Part shown: positions 17,699 through 25,908 of the stretch, piece after piece
How the letters are laid out: each line of letters starts with the position of its first letter
Numbering within the stretch: the stretch's first letter is position 1
Assembly: GCA_002371615.1 (NCBI GenBank)
Contig: DFGA01000059.1
Coordinates: 1-64,000, forward strand
Reading direction: 5' to 3'
From: Lachnospiraceae bacterium UBA3762
Lineage (GTDB): Bacteria > Bacillota > Clostridia > Lachnospirales > Lachnospiraceae
Length of the DNA stretch: 64,000 nt
The notes under the pieces: model-generated
Seen by the model: only the letters and a program-made list of their open reading frames with translations
Databases searched by the model: none
What the model was told of the DNA's origin: nothing
Made by a program: the position numbers and the translations under genes

Positions 17699-17809
17699 AA
17701 CATTTCTCCCACTATATAGTATCCGTTGATTATTCCGATGCAGAGAAACCGCGCGTCCGGCAGGACGGAAACCGTCTGTCCGGAACGCGGAAACCACCGG
17801 TATGCGAGT

Positions 17810-18120
17810 TTACTCGCGTAAGTTTTTATCTAAGCCATATACTTCACTCATTGATATATCCTTGTTTGGATCGATGCTTTTGATGTTAATCCTATAGCTG
17901 TCATGTATGATTCGATCAATGCTTGCATCAGCTAACGGGCTTTCGTCACCGCCCAACTGATCGTACCACTCTTCGAACCTGTACTGAGAGCAGAATATCG
18001 TAGATGAACGCTTTCTTCTGCGATGTAATAGTTCCAGAATGTCACGCTGTTCCTGCTCGGTAGGCTTCAGAAGGAGCCATTCGTCCAGGATCAGTACAAG
18101 CGGGTTGGCAAATTTGCCGA
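17810..18120 (-). pseudogene. istB C-terminal fragment
   Basis: About 100 codons ending with TAA at 17810. The reading contains LILDEWLLLKPTEQEQRDIL, then LLHRRRKRSSTIFCSQY and DRIIHDSYRI, the Walker B/sensor part of the IstB helper ATPase. The N-terminal part with Walker A is missing because of the deletion junction near 18100-18125. This stretch has no start codon of its own. Confidence 0.85.
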
Positions 18121-18303
18121 GAACAACTTTTCTGCCAGAACAGCATCGGTTTCGTTTTCATCAAGTGGCCAAGATACATTTAGTTCCTTCGCCTTCTTGA
18201 GAACACGATTGACTGTTTTCTTGGAGACATTGCAGCTGTCAGCAATGTTCTGTTGAGTGAGATCAAGACTTGCAAGTCTTAGGATCTCTCGATACTTGGT
18301 CAT
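18091..18303 (-). pseudogene. istA N-terminal fragment
   Basis: A 70-codon open frame with a good ribosome site (AAGGAGG, 6 bases before ATG). Residues 1-40 are the helix-turn-helix start of IstA transposase (YREILRLASLDLTQQNIADS). After about residue 61 (LAEKLF) the frame crosses the deletion and reads out-of-frame istB sequence to a TGA at 18091. The DDE catalytic domain is missing. It may still make a small DNA-binding peptide. Confidence 0.85.
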
Positions 18304-18497
18304 CTGTTTGACCTCCTTAAATTGTTTTTACACCGAAAAGTGCATATCTACATTCTAAGGATATATGTGACTGGTTTCCGTCATCGGAATGATGGTTTCC
18401 TTGATAACGGAATCACGGTTTCCTATAACCGGACAGCAGGGACACAGAAGCCGGAATATTCAATCCGTCAATGCAAAATAATGAACAATTAACCAGT

Positions 18498-18870
18498 CTA
18501 ACTCGTAATGCAAGTATACTTGCCTATGGCACTTCTAGTATACCAACTTGAAATTACTGCAAATGTGCATGACAAAACATAAACGACTACCATAATCCAA
18601 ACATTCTCCTTTAATCCAAATGATAATAAAATGTTAACTAACGGCATATGATATAAAAAACGTATGAAATATCTCTGAATACCACAATCACATTATTCTT
18701 CATTCCAACACCTAATATTCCAAGGACTAATAACAAAGAATAAAAACATTATATCCAACATATATATCAGCCCTGAAACAATATAGTAATTCTGCTGCTA
18801 TTAAATATGCATACCAGTATTCATTCCTACCTATACCAAATTTTTCCTAAAACTAAGCCAAAAACATTGC
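18498..18870 (-). pseudogene. Decayed acyltransferase-3 family gene, C-terminal part
   Basis: The minus strand reads FLYHMPLVNILLSFG and then KENVWIMVVVYVLSCTFAVI in one frame up to a TAG at 18498, the typical last two membrane helices of an OafA-like acyltransferase. Further upstream the similarity continues in other frames (RNEYWYAYLIAAELLYC near 18800) interrupted by stops and shifts. At least two frameshifts are needed to join the pieces, and the N-terminal half is not visible. Confidence 0.65.
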
Positions 18871-19147
18871 AAAAAAAAGCCAAAAATAACAAACTATTGT
18901 TTCATTGTATAGTTTAAAAAAAATCAATCCCTATCTTTTCAAATATCCTAAATAATGATGCACTAAATAGTATTGAAGCAATAATGCTCCCTCCCCTAGA
19001 ATACTATTGTTTTCCCTTTCATAGTCCGTAAGTCCTCAATCACCAGTACCTTATAAAGATACCACATTTCTGAGATAATATCCCCATTTCACGATTTCCA
19101 TTTCAGCCGATCAGGCTGGATTGAAATCATAAGAAGGAGGTTATCTC

Positions 19148-19276
19148 ATATCAACAAGATCTATGCTCCATCAGGCAAGTCTTAATGAATGGTCCAAGCG
19201 ACTCGCCGATCAAAAATCCAGCGGTTTATCTATCATGGAATGGTGTAAGCTAAACAATCTATCCAAGTATCAATAA
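19148..19276 (+). pseudogene. IS66-family orfA (TnpA) remnant
   Basis: Seven bases after AAGGAGG (19134-19140) the frame begins with ATA, apparently a mutated ATG, and reads STRSMLHQASLNEWSKRLAD, then QKSSGLSIMEWCKLNNLSKY, the N-terminal signature of the small IS66 accessory protein (EW...S..S...WC..N..S...FYYW). A TAA at 19274 interrupts it just before FYWIYSQ. No orfB or orfC follows, so only the left end of the element remains. Confidence 0.7.
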
Positions 19277-19521
19277 TTCTATTGGATATATTCTCAAAAT
19301 CCTTCTTTTATAGTAAGTTCTCATCACATTGCTACGGTCTAAAGACTTCCATATAAAAGCCCTGCTTAAAGTGAAAGAATAAGAACTCCACTAAAAAAAC
19401 TATAAGCTTATTTAATTATAAATTACAATCTATTTGCATATGATGGACGACATGTAAGAATATCACTTAAAAAGATGCAAGAAGCCTTACTAATGTAATA
19501 TTGTTATCCCTCACTTGAACC

Positions 19522-20796
19522 CTATCTCCTATCCCATGGCAATCTCAATCTGAATCTCTGTAATCTATCTAAAACCCACAAAAATATCAATGTAAAAATC
19601 AAGTATAGGAATGGATTATAGATTGATCCTCTCGCGATAATAATATACATAACACTTTCTAAAACAAAAAGAACTTCAGACGCTATTCCACGCCTCTTTA
19701 CAACTAGACTATCCCATACCGTAACAATTCCGCCCCAAATGCCACCTATAATAAACCCTCTAAATCCAAAATTAGCATATGCATCTCCAAATAGCGTCGG
19801 AGTAACAGTATACGTTATTATAGTGTCCAAATTAGGTTTCCACGCTCGTCCCATTGTTATACAAAAATCCTCTGGTTTTATCCCTCCTAATAATCTAGAA
19901 GGGAATAGAGCGAGCAGGAGCCTTTTATATCCATTTCCTTTACCAAATCCTTCAAATTTGTTATGTCTGCTTACAAAAAAATAAAAAACGTTTCTTAATC
20001 CGAGATCACCATCATCAGAAACAACAAAGTCTATAGCCGAATTATTCAGTTGACCTAATGATAAATCCACTCCACCATTAACATAGAATCTATATGCCCT
20101 TACTAAATATACTGCATATATTGTCAAAATTCCAAAAAATGCCATTATAAAAATGCTCTTAATATGTATACTCCTTTTTCGCATAACCACCACTGACAAT
20201 AAAGAAACAAAAATAACAATTATATTCATTCTCGTTGTACTAGCAAAAGTGAAAATAACTATTAAACCTATAACTATTAGACTCATTTTAGCATTCTTAT
20301 TAAGTAGATAATGAAACAATATACATGAAGAAGCTGTATATAGATAATTGGATAAAAGACTAATAATTGTATGTTGTCTCATTGTTACATAGGTTGTTTC
20401 ATGAGTAATATCTTGAAAATTCCCTCCGCCAACATACACGATTAGTGAGACATATACAATCACACTAAAGGCAAGAATAAAAGTAATTCGGTTAGCCTTT
20501 CCACTTTGATCCGGCATAATTCCTTCTTCATAATGCACAAACCTCTGTGTGATGAACAATCTATATAATATAACTCTAATAAGCAAATATACTACCGAAA
20601 ACAAAAACACAAAAGCAGAACACTGATTCAGTACACTTGAAAGATACAAGGAATTATTGAAACAAATAGTGATTACATGCATAAGACCAAAAAGAACATC
20701 TAATGTAGCCCACAAAAACATCGCCGGAGATTTTTTTTTAAGCTCATATATAGTCACAATCGTTACAGCAACAAATTGTAATATTGCCAATAGCAT
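19522..20796 (-). CDS. wzy: O-antigen polymerase-like membrane protein (Wzy)
   Basis: A 424-residue protein with about 11-12 membrane segments and a large outer loop (about 225-330) containing FFVSRHNKFEGFGKGNGYKR and a conserved-looking PTLFGDAYANFG. Such topology and the FxDxxxxFG motif are typical of Wzy/oligosaccharide repeat-unit polymerases. It would polymerise the locus B repeat. It differs from the EpsG-type polymerase of locus A, supporting two separate polymers. The GT4 gene lies 36 bases upstream. Confidence 0.8.
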   Translation of the reverse strand: MLLAILQFVAVTIVTIYELKKKSPAMFLWATLDVLFGLMHVITICFNNSLYLSSVLNQCSAFVFLFSVVYLLIRVILYRLFITQRFVHYEEGIMPDQSGKANRITFILAFSVIVYVSLIVYVGGGNFQDITHETTYVTMRQHTIISLLSNYLYTASSCILFHYLLNKNAKMSLIVIGLIVIFTFASTTRMNIIVIFVSLLSVVVMRKRSIHIKSIFIMAFFGILTIYAVYLVRAYRFYVNGGVDLSLGQLNNSAIDFVVSDDGDLGLRNVFYFFVSRHNKFEGFGKGNGYKRLLLALFPSRLLGGIKPEDFCITMGRAWKPNLDTIITYTVTPTLFGDAYANFGFRGFIIGGIWGGIVTVWDSLVVKRRGIASEVLFVLESVMYIIIARGSIYNPFLYLIFTLIFLWVLDRLQRFRLRLPWDRR

Positions 20797-20832
20797 AAAT
20801 ATTTTACCTCTTCAGCTGTCACCAACTTATTC

Positions 20833-21960
20833 TTATATTAAATTACCTACCAAATCAAAGTCACGCATGACCTTTATTTCTTTTTTCTTTTCTTTGCATG
20901 ATTCGACAATATGAGAATAATAATTCTTATCATCCTTTAATCGCATTAGGATTTTCTTCAGTCCCTCTTCATCTTTATGCCCCACCGAAACACCAACCCC
21001 CCATTCAAGCGTCACTTCCTCAAGATAAGTCTCTTTTGCTACAATTATCGGCAACTCGCAATATACCGCTTCATAAAGTTTGTTTGGTAAGGCAATACGT
21101 ACATTTGGATTATCTGCATCATAAACAGAATACACACAATCAACCATTCCATATAGATTAGCTATATCTTTCCAATAATCATACCTTCCACTAAAACGAA
21201 CATTTTTCTTTCCCTTACAATATTCCTTTATTTCATCATATTCCGAACTAGTTCCGCCCGCTCCGGCAAATATTACATCAATATTAAGGTCGGACGCCGC
21301 ATTCACTAGCATCTTCATTTGAGAAAGGTATCTTATACCACCAATAAACCCGACCGTAAATTTTCCATCTTCTTTTTTCTTATAATTCTTAAATGCACTT
21401 AAATCCGGCGCATTTGGAACGAACACTGTTTTGTCCTTACTTATCAGACTGCAATAATGCATATCGTAGAATTTTGGGGAAGTAATAACCAGTTTATCTA
21501 TGTTCTTAAACAATTTCCTTTCATTTAAAGCAACCAGAGCAGTTATAACCTGTATAGATAATCCATGTGGCTTTTCAATAAAACTCTCTCTAAGATCTGA
21601 TACTTCGTATACAATCTTACAACCACTTTTTTTCTTATACTTTGACACCGCCATAAGAACATCCAAGCCCTCTGCATATACTATGGATGGTTTCTTCTCT
21701 TCAAGCAGTGAATATATTTTTCCTCTAAACCCTGATGAAACCGCAATCCTCTTCAAAATCTGGCTAGATGCGGGTAAATCAACATTCAGTATCGTATGCT
21801 TTATATCTGTGTGTTCTGGTTCCCAAATATTCTGGCTTGCTCTCCTTGCACAGATAACCTCCACTGGCATAATTTGTTTGAAAGCACTTATTCGTTTATT
21901 AATGCGTGGATTTGGAACATGCGTAAGAACAAAACATACTCTGTTGCGCGTTTCTTTCAT
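20833..21960 (-). CDS. Glycosyltransferase family 4-like
   Basis: A 375-residue GT-B-type enzyme. The N-terminal domain begins CFVLTHVPNPRINKRISAFK; the C-terminal domain contains FTVGFIGGIRYLSQM (around 204-218) and LPNKLYEAVYCELPIIV with the E-x7-E-type glutamate that contacts the donor sugar nucleotide. It probably adds one sugar of the locus B repeat. Its C-terminus is followed directly by the polymerase gene. Confidence 0.82.
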   Translation of the reverse strand: MKETRNRVCFVLTHVPNPRINKRISAFKQIMPVEVICARRASQNIWEPEHTDIKHTILNVDLPASSQILKRIAVSSGFRGKIYSLLEEKKPSIVYAEGLDVLMAVSKYKKKSGCKIVYEVSDLRESFIEKPHGLSIQVITALVALNERKLFKNIDKLVITSPKFYDMHYCSLISKDKTVFVPNAPDLSAFKNYKKKEDGKFTVGFIGGIRYLSQMKMLVNAASDLNIDVIFAGAGGTSSEYDEIKEYCKGKKNVRFSGRYDYWKDIANLYGMVDCVYSVYDADNPNVRIALPNKLYEAVYCELPIIVAKETYLEEVTLEWGVGVSVGHKDEEGLKKILMRLKDDKNYYSHIVESCKEKKKEIKVMRDFDLVGNLI

Positions 21961-21994
21961 ATATTCGTACTATACTTTCAAAATATTATATTTT

Positions 21995-22453
21995 TCAAAA
22001 ACTGATATTTTTTAGAAGCGTCCATATCGGTACATCAATCTTCCGCAGAACTCTTGCTGGCACTCCCGCAACGATGCAATTATCATCAACACCTTTACAT
22101 ACTACAGCATTGGCTCCAATTATCGCATTATCTCCCACGTGTATCTTTCCCACTATCCCTACACCTGCTGATATATACACATCATTTCCTATTATAGGAA
22201 TGTCTTCTGGATCTAATGCTCTTCCAATTGTAGTATTTTGACCGATAATAACTCGTTTGCCAATCCTAGCTCTTGAATGCAAAACGCATCCCATACTTCC
22301 ATAAGCAAATTTCGTTCCTTCTCCAATATCCGTTGTATATGGAACAACTGAATTTAATAGAACAAAGGTTATTCCCTTAATAATCTTAGGGATTACAGGA
22401 ATGTGGTGTAAATAACAACATCTTGCTTTCTTATAAAAGCTGATAGCATTCAT
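21995..22453 (-). CDS. Hexapeptide-repeat O-acetyltransferase (serine acetyltransferase-like)
   Basis: A 152-residue left-handed beta-helix acyltransferase. The ATG at 22453 was chosen because GGAGG lies seven bases upstream; ten more codons are open before it. Imperfect hexapeptide repeats run from about residue 60 (ARIGKRVIIGQNTTIG) to 140, ending in the GVPARVLRKI typical of CysE/WcaF-type enzymes. At this size and position a sugar O-acetyltransferase is more likely than cysteine biosynthesis. Confidence 0.85.
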   Translation of the reverse strand: MNAISFYKKARCCYLHHIPVIPKIIKGITFVLLNSVVPYTTDIGEGTKFAYGSMGCVLHSRARIGKRVIIGQNTTIGRALDPEDIPIIGNDVYISAGVGIVGKIHVGDNAIIGANAVVCKGVDDNCIVAGVPARVLRKIDVPIWTLLKNISF

Positions 22454-22504
22454 GCTGCCACCTCCAGAATGCCAACTGCACATCTGAAGATTTGTGACAG
22501 ATAA

Positions 22505-24652
22505 CTATTCTGGCAAACCGTTACTCGTGCAGTTGCTCTGCCCCCCCAGGCTCTTCAACAGCATCCGATGAGCTCTTATAGCATCCTCTGTTGTCATATT
22601 CTGTTTTTCCCCTTTAAGTACGTCAACAATATACGTATATTCACCGCCGAAGCCTTTGTCCTGTTTTAGTTTTATCTCATTCTTCTTATTGCTTCCATAC
22701 TTGCTCATACCTACGTAGTTATTCAACTCATACACCGAACCATTGCTAAACACCCTCAATTGCTCCTTCGGGTATTTCTTTGATCCCATGGCAGTATATA
22801 TAATGGTGCCTATCGCTCCAGATGCAAACCTAAGACTAATAATCGCATTGTCCCTCTTCGGGTATGTCGGGTTATCTGCATAGTTGACTTCTAACTTCAC
22901 TAGTTCAGAACCATCAAGATACATGATAGTATCTATAAAATGTATAGCCTCACCAATTATCCTTCCCCCACCTTTACTTTCATCTTGTGTCCAATGGTTT
23001 TCTGGGATAAACCCAGCATTAGCGATGTAATCGTAGATAGCCGGAATTGTATCAGTCTTCAATTCTCTCTTAATCTGTTTAATCAGAGGTGCATGTCTGC
23101 GATTTAGACCTACAAAGAGCTGCCCCTTAGATTCCCTATAAACTATTTCTATCTCATCTAACTCCTCTGTTGTCAGGCATAATGGCTTTTCACAATATAC
23201 ACTCTTACCTGCTTTCAGAGCTTCAATCACAATTTTTGCATGGCTGTTATGCTGCGTTGATACACCAATCAAATCAATATTAGGATCCTCCAGCAGTTCC
23301 TTGTAGTCATTAGTCGTATAATTGAACTTGAAAACATCCTGTGCCTGTGCTGTACTTGCACCTCCTGTAGTTGCCAAACCCACAAACTCATATAATCCTG
23401 TATCACGCATGGCGGGAAGCATGGTCACTCTTGCGAAGTTGCCTGCTCCTATAAGTCCAAATCTAATCTTATCCTTATCCACTTTGAGTTTGTCTATAGT
23501 GGTATTCTTTATGGTTTTATTCCATTTAGCTTCATTTTCCTTATACTGAAGCAAAACACCGATATATCTTTCATGATTCGGATTTGTAGTGATCATCTCA
23601 TAAGCTTTCGCCGCCTCTTCAAAGGGAACCACATGTGTAATAAGATCGGCAATGTCGAGACGACCTGTAGAAAGGAGTCGGATAAATTCCTCCACATTTC
23701 GGCCTTCTGTAAATCTTACATACCCTATCGGATAGTCAAATCCCCTTTCTTCATAATTAGGGTCATAACGACCAGGACCATAGGAACGCGCAATCTTGAA
23801 TGATAGTTCCTTTTCATAAAAAGGTCGTCTATCCAGATTCATCTGGGTGACCCCGATCATACAGATGATTCCACGGTCTCTTGTGATTGCTTCCGACAAA
23901 TCTATCGGAGCATTCGTATTGGCTGCTGCTGTAATGATAACCTTATCTACACCTCTGCCCTTAGTAAGGTTCTTTACAGTATCCACCGCAACGTCATCGT
24001 TTGAATTGATAAATGACAATAGTCTCGTCCCCGGTAATGTCTTATCAACCACATCAAATCCAATAACATCACAGCCATATGCATATAGTATTCTTGCACA
24101 TATATGTCCAAGAAGTCCCAGACCAATAACTGCGACTGTTTCGCCTGGCACAACCTCGGCTTGATGAATTCCTTCTAATGCAATTCCACCCAATGCAGCA
24201 AAGGCAGCTTGCCTTTTGTCCTCAAGTTCATCAGGTACCTTAACAACCAGGTTCTTACCAACACGATTTACTTCCGAATGATAAGCCTGTCCCACTTCTG
24301 CAACTATATCCCCAACAGCTATTTCTGTGACTCCTCGTCCAACTTCTACTACTTTACCGACAGCAGTATATCCCATCGGCATAGGATCCTTAAGTCGTCC
24401 AAATGCCGCCTCAACAGTCGTAAGTATTCCATCAGTGCTCATCTTTTCTGTAACTTTTTTCACCTGATCAGGACGCTCTAATGCTTTTTGGATCAGGTTT
24501 TTACCACCAAATGAAGCAATACTTCTCTCTGTTCCTGCAGACACCACGGAATAAAGAGTTTCAACGATAACTGTATTGTCTTTCACCGTCGGCACCGGTG
24601 TTTCTATCTCTTTCATGGAACCATCATTTACCGATAGGAATAATTGTTTCAC
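22505..24652 (-). CDS. Bi-domain dehydrogenase: zinc-ADH-like plus Gfo/Idh/MocA oxidoreductase
   Basis: A 715-residue fusion. Residues 1-370 are a medium-chain alcohol dehydrogenase-like domain with AVIGLGLLGHI (174-184); the usual catalytic cysteine is replaced (SAGTERS at 38-44) and no structural zinc cysteines are seen. Residues about 396-700 are a Gfo/Idh/MocA domain with GLIGAGNFA (399-407), the EKPLC motif and GGGRIIGEAIHFID. This pairing occurs beside heparinase II/III genes in polysaccharide loci, as here. The sugar substrate is unknown. It starts with GTG after AGGAG. Confidence 0.85.
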   Translation of the reverse strand: MKQLFLSVNDGSMKEIETPVPTVKDNTVIVETLYSVVSAGTERSIASFGGKNLIQKALERPDQVKKVTEKMSTDGILTTVEAAFGRLKDPMPMGYTAVGKVVEVGRGVTEIAVGDIVAEVGQAYHSEVNRVGKNLVVKVPDELEDKRQAAFAALGGIALEGIHQAEVVPGETVAVIGLGLLGHICARILYAYGCDVIGFDVVDKTLPGTRLLSFINSNDDVAVDTVKNLTKGRGVDKVIITAAANTNAPIDLSEAITRDRGIICMIGVTQMNLDRRPFYEKELSFKIARSYGPGRYDPNYEERGFDYPIGYVRFTEGRNVEEFIRLLSTGRLDIADLITHVVPFEEAAKAYEMITTNPNHERYIGVLLQYKENEAKWNKTIKNTTIDKLKVDKDKIRFGLIGAGNFARVTMLPAMRDTGLYEFVGLATTGGASTAQAQDVFKFNYTTNDYKELLEDPNIDLIGVSTQHNSHAKIVIEALKAGKSVYCEKPLCLTTEELDEIEIVYRESKGQLFVGLNRRHAPLIKQIKRELKTDTIPAIYDYIANAGFIPENHWTQDESKGGGRIIGEAIHFIDTIMYLDGSELVKLEVNYADNPTYPKRDNAIISLRFASGAIGTIIYTAMGSKKYPKEQLRVFSNGSVYELNNYVGMSKYGSNKKNEIKLKQDKGFGGEYTYIVDVLKGEKQNMTTEDAIRAHRMLLKSLGGQSNCTSNGLPE

Positions 24653-24699
24653 CTTTACATCTCCTCATAACTATTTTTTTAATGTATCCGAAAAAAATT

Positions 24700-25908
24700 T
24701 TACAAATGGTAACACTTACCTGAATAAATATGTCTCGTATCAAATACTATTTTATCTTTCATTTTGTCAAAGTTCTCTTTAATTTCATCGTGGCCAACCA
24801 TGATAACAACCATATCAACACTATTCAAGAAGCCATCTAAATCATGCCATTGATTTGGTACCAAGTCCTTCTCAACAAACGGATCATAGACCTGCACCAT
24901 TCCTCCGCTTAATGCATCATCCATTCTCTCCAGCATCTGCAATGTCGGCGATTCTCTAATATCGTCGACATTTTCCTTATATGTCAAACCGTACAAACCC
25001 ACTCTATGTACATCCTGTAGTCCTTCTTCTTTCATAATCTGACTGATTCTATGAATGACATATCTAGGCATGCCATCGTTGATTTTTCTCGCCTGCAATA
25101 TAATGTTCGCAAGTCCTGGATAATCTCCTACCAAAAACCAAGGATCTACAGATATACAATGTCCTCCAACACCCGGTCCAGGTGAAAGGATGTTTACTCT
25201 TGGATGCTGATTTGCTATGCGGATTATTTCGTACACATCCATATTGCCTTCACGGCAGATCTTAGCCAACTCATTAGCGAAAGCTATATTAATATCTCGG
25301 AAGGTGTTCTCTACAACCTTGGTCATTTCTGCTGTGCGTATATCTGTCACAGTAATTTCTCCCTGACAGAATGATGCATATATTTTCTTAATCTTCTCAC
25401 CAACTTCAGGATCATCTGCGCCGATGGTACGATTATTGTGTAGGAGCTCATAAACCATATTCCCGGGAATGATTCGCTCCGGGGCATGAACTATATTTAT
25501 GTGCTTCTCCTGTGCTTCCACCACAGGTCTTACATACTTATCAATAGTACCGGGGGATATAGTTGACTCGATAACGATTGTCGCATTTTCTGGTGCCGCT
25601 TCTAGTGCTGCCTTAACTCCCGATACAACATAGGATGCATCTACTGTTTTATATTTCTTCTCATAGGGTGTCGGTACTGAAACAATATACGTATCCGTCA
25701 CCTGATACTCTGTTGAGAATTTTATACCAGACTTCAATGCATTCTGAAACAACTCATCTAGTCCATCTTCTTTAAATGTCGTCTTTCCCGCATTGAGTGT
25801 GGCAACAAGTTCCTTGTTATAATCTGTTCCGATGACTTCAACCCCATGCGTACTCATCATAAGAGCAGTCGGAAGCCCGATGTAACCAAGTCCAATTACA
25901 TTAATCAT
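24700..25908 (-). CDS. wecC: UDP-N-acetyl-D-mannosamine dehydrogenase
   Basis: A 402-residue member of the UDP-glucose/GDP-mannose dehydrogenase family that oxidises UDP-ManNAc to UDP-ManNAcA with two NAD+. It shows the N-terminal GLGYIGLP (6-13), the central catalytic-cysteine motif GGHCISVDPWFL (near 250) and YKENVDDIRESP in the C-terminal domain. HCISVDPWF is characteristic of WecC rather than UDP-glucose dehydrogenases. Its start overlaps the heparinase gene's stop by eight bases. Together with wecB it supplies an acidic sugar for polysaccharide B. Confidence 0.93.
   Translation of the reverse strand: MINVIGLGYIGLPTALMMSTHGVEVIGTDYNKELVATLNAGKTTFKEDGLDELFQNALKSGIKFSTEYQVTDTYIVSVPTPYEKKYKTVDASYVVSGVKAALEAAPENATIVIESTISPGTIDKYVRPVVEAQEKHINIVHAPERIIPGNMVYELLHNNRTIGADDPEVGEKIKKIYASFCQGEITVTDIRTAEMTKVVENTFRDINIAFANELAKICREGNMDVYEIIRIANQHPRVNILSPGPGVGGHCISVDPWFLVGDYPGLANIILQARKINDGMPRYVIHRISQIMKEEGLQDVHRVGLYGLTYKENVDDIRESPTLQMLERMDDALSGGMVQVYDPFVEKDLVPNQWHDLDGFLNSVDMVVIMVGHDEIKENFDKMKDKIVFDTRHIYSGKCYHL

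Larger units (their letters stand above)
17739..18438. mobile_element. Internally deleted IS21-family element
   Basis: About 700 bases bounded by TG and CA and carrying the repeated GGAAACC/GGTTTCC blocks of IS21-type ends: at about 17747, 17768 and 17789 on the left, and 18367, 18388 and 18411 inverted on the right. Inside, the first ~60 codons of istA run straight into the last ~100 codons of istB, so the middle of the element (most of istA and the start of istB) is gone. It cannot transpose by itself. The exact tips and target duplication are not clear. Confidence 0.8.
18439..19521. other. Gene-free decay zone between IS21 relic and Wzy gene
   Basis: About 1.1 kb, very AT-rich, without an intact gene. 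It contains the acyltransferase remnant (18498-18870), a further minus-strand coding scrap at about 18914-18990 (reads SIIASILFSASLFRIFEKIG before a TAA; family not recognised), a possible IS66-type end near 19028 (GTAAGTCCTCAATCACC) and the IS66 orfA remnant at 19148. I see nothing recognisable in 19330-19521. Confidence 0.6.

Noticed and set aside
17699..17797. A 33-codon upstream extension of the asparagine synthase frame
   Set aside because: It translates IS21 terminal repeats, would bury the catalytic Cys2, and the ATG at 17698 has a good ribosome site.
17810..18303. A functional IS21 element
   Set aside because: The istA catalytic domain and the istB Walker A region are deleted; only ends and fragments remain.
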